From: Jacaranda mimosifolia
Taxonomy: Eukaryota; Streptophyta; Magnoliopsida; Lamiales; Bignoniaceae
Reading direction: 5' to 3'
NCBI GenBank assembly: GCA_018894105.1
Contig: CM032117.1
Coordinates: 43,882,501 to 43,946,500 of the forward strand
DNA length: 64,000 bases
The notes under the pieces are model-generated. The model saw nothing but the letters and a program-made list of their open reading frames with translations, searched no databases and had not been told where the DNA came from. Shown in pieces: positions 59,711 through 64,000 of the stretch. The position numbers were made by a program, and so were the translations under genes. The stretch's first letter is position 1, and each line of letters opens with the position of its first letter.

Positions 59711-62395
59711 TTATCTGGGAAAATTTACCGGTGGCTCCAAGCTGCCCACCAAAATGCTGAGATCAATGTCTTTATCTTCAAACTTCTTGATGAAAGGATG
59801 GCTCTGCTAATACCAATAGAGTAGTTAATTAAACATTAGTTGAGGCGTGTATAAAGACGAGGTACGTTGAAAATAAACTAACCAGTAGTTCCAAAGACGA
59901 CGATCTGTCTCTAGGATCCTTCTGTATGCTGCACATCCACAAACCAATGAATGAATAGGATGTTATTTGAGATTTTGAGTCTAAAATAGCTCACCAGGAA
60001 ATTAATGAGAACAATCAAGAATCCAGCAAGAATTGTGTAGCATTTCTAATTTTCTATAATGCTATCAAATCTTTCCGGATTTCAAGTTGATTACTAGATA
60101 GAAAAAACAAAGTAAAGGAGTATCAGTAAGTAGGAATTTTTAATATCCAAAAGAAAGAAAGATTCATTCACCATTGTCAGGAGTAACATAACTTGGCCAT
60201 CACCAAGGTTCATGACATGGATATTTTGATTAATGAAAAAAAGGGGGAAAAACATTTTCTTTCTCTGTCCAAACTGAATTCCAGCATGGGTAAGGTCTCT
60301 CTAACTTTTTTTTCTTTTCCATATTTTATAATTCCGTATTTAAAAACAAGCTCATGTTTAAGCTAGATAAAAATTTAAATGGAGATCCAGCAACGAAAAT
60401 TCCAAACTATTGATGAAATAATCCTTTTTCTTTCTACGCTTGTTTTCATCAAATATGACCTGATAATCTTACTGGTTATTGGGTGCATATCAATAACTGA
60501 GATCATATTGGAAAAAGGGAACTATATAACCCACCAGAAAGCCTAAAGCTTAATAACTGCAGAGAGAAGAAACTTAGGCCCTCATTTGGTTTCATTTCCA
60601 TAGCCACTTTTTCATTTTCTACTATTTCAAAAATAAAACACATCATTTTTTAAATATTTTCACCCAACATCATTTTCAAAACACATTCTCCAATAACCTA
60701 TATATCTTCTCTCTCTATTCCATTATTTCTATCTCTTTCCACCTACAACCTACTAAACCCAACATAATCATTACTTTTCCAACAATTCATCCAAATACAA
60801 ACTCATTTTTAACTCATTTCCACTAACAATTTTTATAAACTTTAGGAATGATGGAAATGAAAATAAAACCAAACGGGGCCTATACTCTGAGAAAGATCCT
60901 TACCAGGCTGAAACAAATGAACAGAATTCTGGAGAGAATTGATCTGGTGGAGCAGAAGGTGGTGGACTTCCAACAATTGCTTGCAAAAGCTCATAAAAGC
61001 TTGGGCCACTTTGTTGATCTTCAGATTTGGTGTAAGGAAAACGCCCAATAGCACACTCAAGAATCACCATGCCCAGACTCCAAATATCACTTTTATAGTC
61101 ATAGGTGCTTCCACTGATTCTTTCAGGCTAAAGAAAGAGTTCAGAGGGGAAAATATCTAGTTAGGCATTAGTGTTGTTTATTGCTTTTGTTGCATGATTT
61201 GTTACAAACGATACAGAAAAAGATCTTAAATAAAAGAAAGACAAGCAGTCATTATTATATGATCCTGAAGGATGTAAATTTATACTCACTGCCATGTAAT
61301 TGTAAGTCCCAACAAATGTGTCTCGTTGGCCCATAGAGCTAGCCAGCATTGCACTAACGCCAAAATCTGTAATTTTTACTTCCCCTTTGTGGTTCACTAG
61401 CAGGTTCGAAGGCTTTATGTCTCTATGTATTACATGTCTCTCATGATGCAGGTAAACTAGGCCTTGTAAAACCTGAAGTTGAAATGTAGCGCATCGAAGA
61501 TTGAAGGAACTGACAAGGAGTATGGTTTTAAGTTTGAACGATATAAGATTATGGAGTGAGAAACTTCCAAACCTGTTTGCAGACAACAGCAAGATAAGGT
61601 TCAAGGATTGTCTTAACTTGTCTGATTACATCAACTAGTGAACCACGATCCATGTATTCAAACACAAGAGATATAGCTCCATTGTGATAGAATGAGTGAT
61701 AGCAAACTACCACGTTTGGACATTGTGATGCTTGATTTATTTTAAGCTCCTGAACAATTTGCTTGCGAATCTCCTCCTGTATATTCATCTGGATAACCTG
61801 TAGCAACACCTTATTCACTTCACTATATCAAAATCTCCGAAGACCGAAAGAGCAATTATCATATTGGTGTCAGGATAAATGTCAAAACAAACTCGAAAAT
61901 TGCCCTGATACTAAGACTTTGGAAAAGTAAGGAAAATCATTTAATTTTATATGGTACTTGTATCAAACAATGACCGGATATAACCTTTTCCTTTTAGTGT
62001 AAATTTCTACATCTATTACTCTTGTAACTGAGCTCTATTCCAATCTTATTGAAGAGAAAGAAATAAGTGATTTCCAATTGTTTGAAATTGTGGTTCATTC
62101 GTTATTAAGCAAAACATAATGAAAATAATAAATTGCATATACACAATGTTGTACAAGGAATAATCGCTTATCCAAGAATAGTAAAGCTTGCAGAAAGCTT
62201 ATTGAGTTTTCAGTTAAATGAATAACTGTCAGTTGAAGTACCAAATGATTGTGTACTAACCTTCAAGGCAAACAATGTTCCAATCCATTTATGGCGAACC
62301 AGTTGAACGACACCACCACTTCCCTTGCCGATAACCTTGATGGTCTCAAGATCTTCCAACGAGAACTGAAGATCAATCTCCTTCTTTTCTGATGG
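59711..62395 (-). CDS. MAP kinase kinase, MKK6/NtMEK1 type (3' part)
   Basis: Dual-specificity kinase acting on plant MAP kinases; MKK6-type enzymes serve the cytokinesis (MPK4/MPK13) pathway. Minus-strand exons: 62395-62261, 61797-61573, 61472-61290, 61127-60904, 59928-59883, 59803-59711, all GT-AG and in frame, giving 302 residues to the stop. Motifs: GKGSGGVV (Gly loop), FALKVIQ (ATP-binding Lys), [12 protein letters not shown] (catalytic loop), DFGVSA, the activation loop SSMGQRDT fitting the plant S/T-x5-S/T pattern, SDIWSLGM, and the C terminus [21 protein letters not shown]. Family members carry about 50 more N-terminal residues (docking region), which must lie beyond 62395, probably outside the window. 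The residue before PER is Ala (NYMAPER) where MAPKKs have Ser. A MITE sits in the 60.9-59.9 kb intron. Confidence 0.92.
60575..60882. mobile_element. MITE in MKK6-like intron
   Basis: Left TAGGCCCTCATTTGGTTTCATTTCC and the complement of the right end, TAGGCCCCGTTTGGTTTTATTTTC, form terminal inverted repeats around an AT-rich, CATTTTC-rich body of 308 bp. The flanks do not show a clear duplication, so hAT versus PIF/Harbinger origin is undecided. It lies in the intron between exons 60904 and 59928, close to the donor. Confidence 0.7.
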
Positions 62396-64000
62396 CTGTA
62401 TGGTTAGCCCCAAAATTTAAAGAAACATAAAGCAAAGTCCAGTTAGCTCCACTTTCCGAGGAGATATAATTTGACATTGAACAACTTATATATCATCTCA
62501 GTATGCACACCACAGAAATATGTTTACACAGCAAGAGACGAAATCTGAAAGTAATGCAATTCTAAGCTTAATTTTTATTTTTTCTTTGTTTTTCTAAGCA
62601 GTCTGATATAAAATTAAGCAGTGGGTTACATATATATTTTAAGTTTACTTGCCCAAATAATGGCTGCTATCTTTTCCAATTGTCAGATTTCAATTCATAG
62701 CAAGAGATCTCAACATTCATGCATTTCTAATAGAGTTACGACACCAGCTTTCCTTCTTATCTGAGTTAAAGTAGAAGTGTAGAACACTAGCACTTTTGTG
62801 GGCCATGATCTGCAGAACCAATCACCAATTATTGAATAAAAACTCAGCTGAAAAATATCCATAAAACACAACATAGCCCATGGCCCCATACTTCTAGTAG
62901 AAGTCAGATTTATAATCCAAGAGTGTAGAGTCCGAGAGCCTCAGCTTTGACTTCCAGAGCAAGGTTATTGGTAATATTATATGCACAACACAACTGCCCA
63001 TTAAGAATACTAGGTTTTAAGCGAACAAAGTCAGTCATCCAGAACTAGTCCAGTAAACTGTTCCGTCCAAATATTAGATTCTGAAATTTCCAAATCCAAT
63101 GAGTGTGAAAATGAAACAGTTCGACCAGTTTGCTATTTCTCTATATGTCAATGGTGTAATTCCTTTTACTGAACTATGAGTGTAAGAAAACTGCAGTCCA
63201 CCTGAAGTAGGGGTATGACGTGAAAAATATATAGGGCTAAAGATCTGGATTCAACCTAAGGTAAGTGAAAGACAGAAAAAGGTTATTTGTAATAAGCCAT
63301 ACAGATGTATTTTGATTGCAAAAGTCTGGACATAAGATCGATGCCCTGATGCAGATGTCTTAGTTCATCAGGCAGTGGCATATAAGAATTTTGTGCTGCA
63401 ATATATCGAGAGATAGGTTAAGGTTCAAATACAAAAAAAAAAAAAAAAAAGGACAGCAAAAGCACATCACTTTATGAATCAATCACAAAAAGTTTGCTCG
63501 GGATGAGGCAAATAACCAAATTTATGGTAATATTAGTGTTGGAAAAAGCAACAAAATAGATTCATACATTGGGTCAGAGATTCTCCATGTAAACATCATG
63601 GAAGTGGAGTACACCTCTTCTTGCCATGGCTAAGTTTTAGGAAATTAGAGAAGAACATACAAGTCCTAACATCCTGTACAAGCAATTGGGGAAAGGGTAA
63701 CCAGAGTAACGTAGACAAGACAAAGCAGGCAAGGGGTTATGTTTGTTTCCTTAATTTAAATCCCTTTTCAAATTGTTCTCTGGTAGAGAAAAAAAATCTT
63801 GAGATGTCTGGCCAGTTATATTCATTTAATTTTCTTCCCCGATGAAATTGCTAGTATCCTTGTAATATCAACAGCAGCCTTGATTTAACTTGTCATTGAC
63901 TGTCGGTCACCAACTGCAGTAGGCATTTACCAGCTCTGTCCTTATAGATATGGACCCTGGCTTATTCATAGTACTTAAAGATTATAGATTCTGTTAAAAC
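62396..64000. other. Upstream intron/flank of the MKK6-like gene, no exon found
   Basis: The intron before exon 62395-62261 has a clear acceptor (ATACAG). I searched this stretch on the minus strand for the conserved first-exon words of the family (LKQLKLSVP, FLTASGTFHDGD) and did not see them. A long A-run lies at about 63433-63450. Confidence 0.5.

Noticed and set aside
60848..61160. Plus-strand frames of 67 and 73 codons
   Set aside because: They are antisense to exon 61127-60904 of the MKK6-like kinase.
1..64000. tRNA and rRNA genes
   Set aside because: I looked for the tRNA B-box GGTTCGAAT-type word with a matching acceptor stem and for rRNA cores; chance hits such as near 45798 have no cloverleaf context.

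Overview
This is nuclear DNA from a flowering plant, most likely a eudicot. It is AT-rich, its genes have many GT-AG introns, and it carries plant transposon families (MULE, hAT, CACTA, Helitron, Ty3/gypsy). The host proteins read like plant proteins: a group A MAP kinase kinase close to the MKK6/NtMEK1 type, a cytosolic-type arginyl-tRNA synthetase and an OXS3-like protein. No species is named because nothing here fixes one.

Layout. 1-15.7 kb is mostly transposon debris: a Helitron-like element (529-2637), three short DNA elements with target-site duplications (hAT 2677-3431, MULE-type MITE 4804-5157, hAT 6593-7432), one end of a CACTA element (from 9573) and decayed Ty3/gypsy gag (about 10.8-11.7 kb). 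The only likely host gene there is a 77-residue basic protein (4384-4617, minus). 15,724-27,954 is one complete 12.2-kb Mutator-like element with a perfect 9-bp target duplication. It carries a decayed Ulp1-type protease gene (plus) and a decayed MURA transposase gene (minus), and roughly half of it is five tandem-repeat arrays with different fixed periods but the same AGTAC/AGTATA core. 28.4-42.4 kb is the arginyl-tRNA synthetase gene (plus, 17 coding exons, possibly 18), intact except for one missing base in the fifth exon. 43.3-43.7 kb is an OXS3-like stress gene (minus, convergent) whose splice donor is changed from GT to CT. 44.1-44.9 kb is a solo LTR. 46.3-52.5 kb is a second, older MULE with a multiplied exon-intron unit, split by a smaller terminal-inverted-repeat element that holds a GC-rich insert. 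53.7-56.6 kb is a 2.85-kb solo LTR of Tekay/Del type. 56.8-58.6 kb holds two nested hAT elements. 59.7-62.4 kb is the 3' part of an MKK6-like MAPKK gene (minus, six exons); its first exons are not visible before the window ends.

Function. The host genes are unrelated neighbours (translation, stress response, MAPK signalling) set among transposons. The most interesting parts are the AGTAC-array MULE, which looks like a transposon that has filled its own introns and spacers with related satellites, and three apparent single-base lesions or changes in host genes (synthetase frameshift, OXS3-like donor loss, MKK6 Ser-to-Ala before the PER motif). Those three need checking against reads before being believed.

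All splice sites and domain calls were made by eye from translated sequence and known family motifs. No database search was run.
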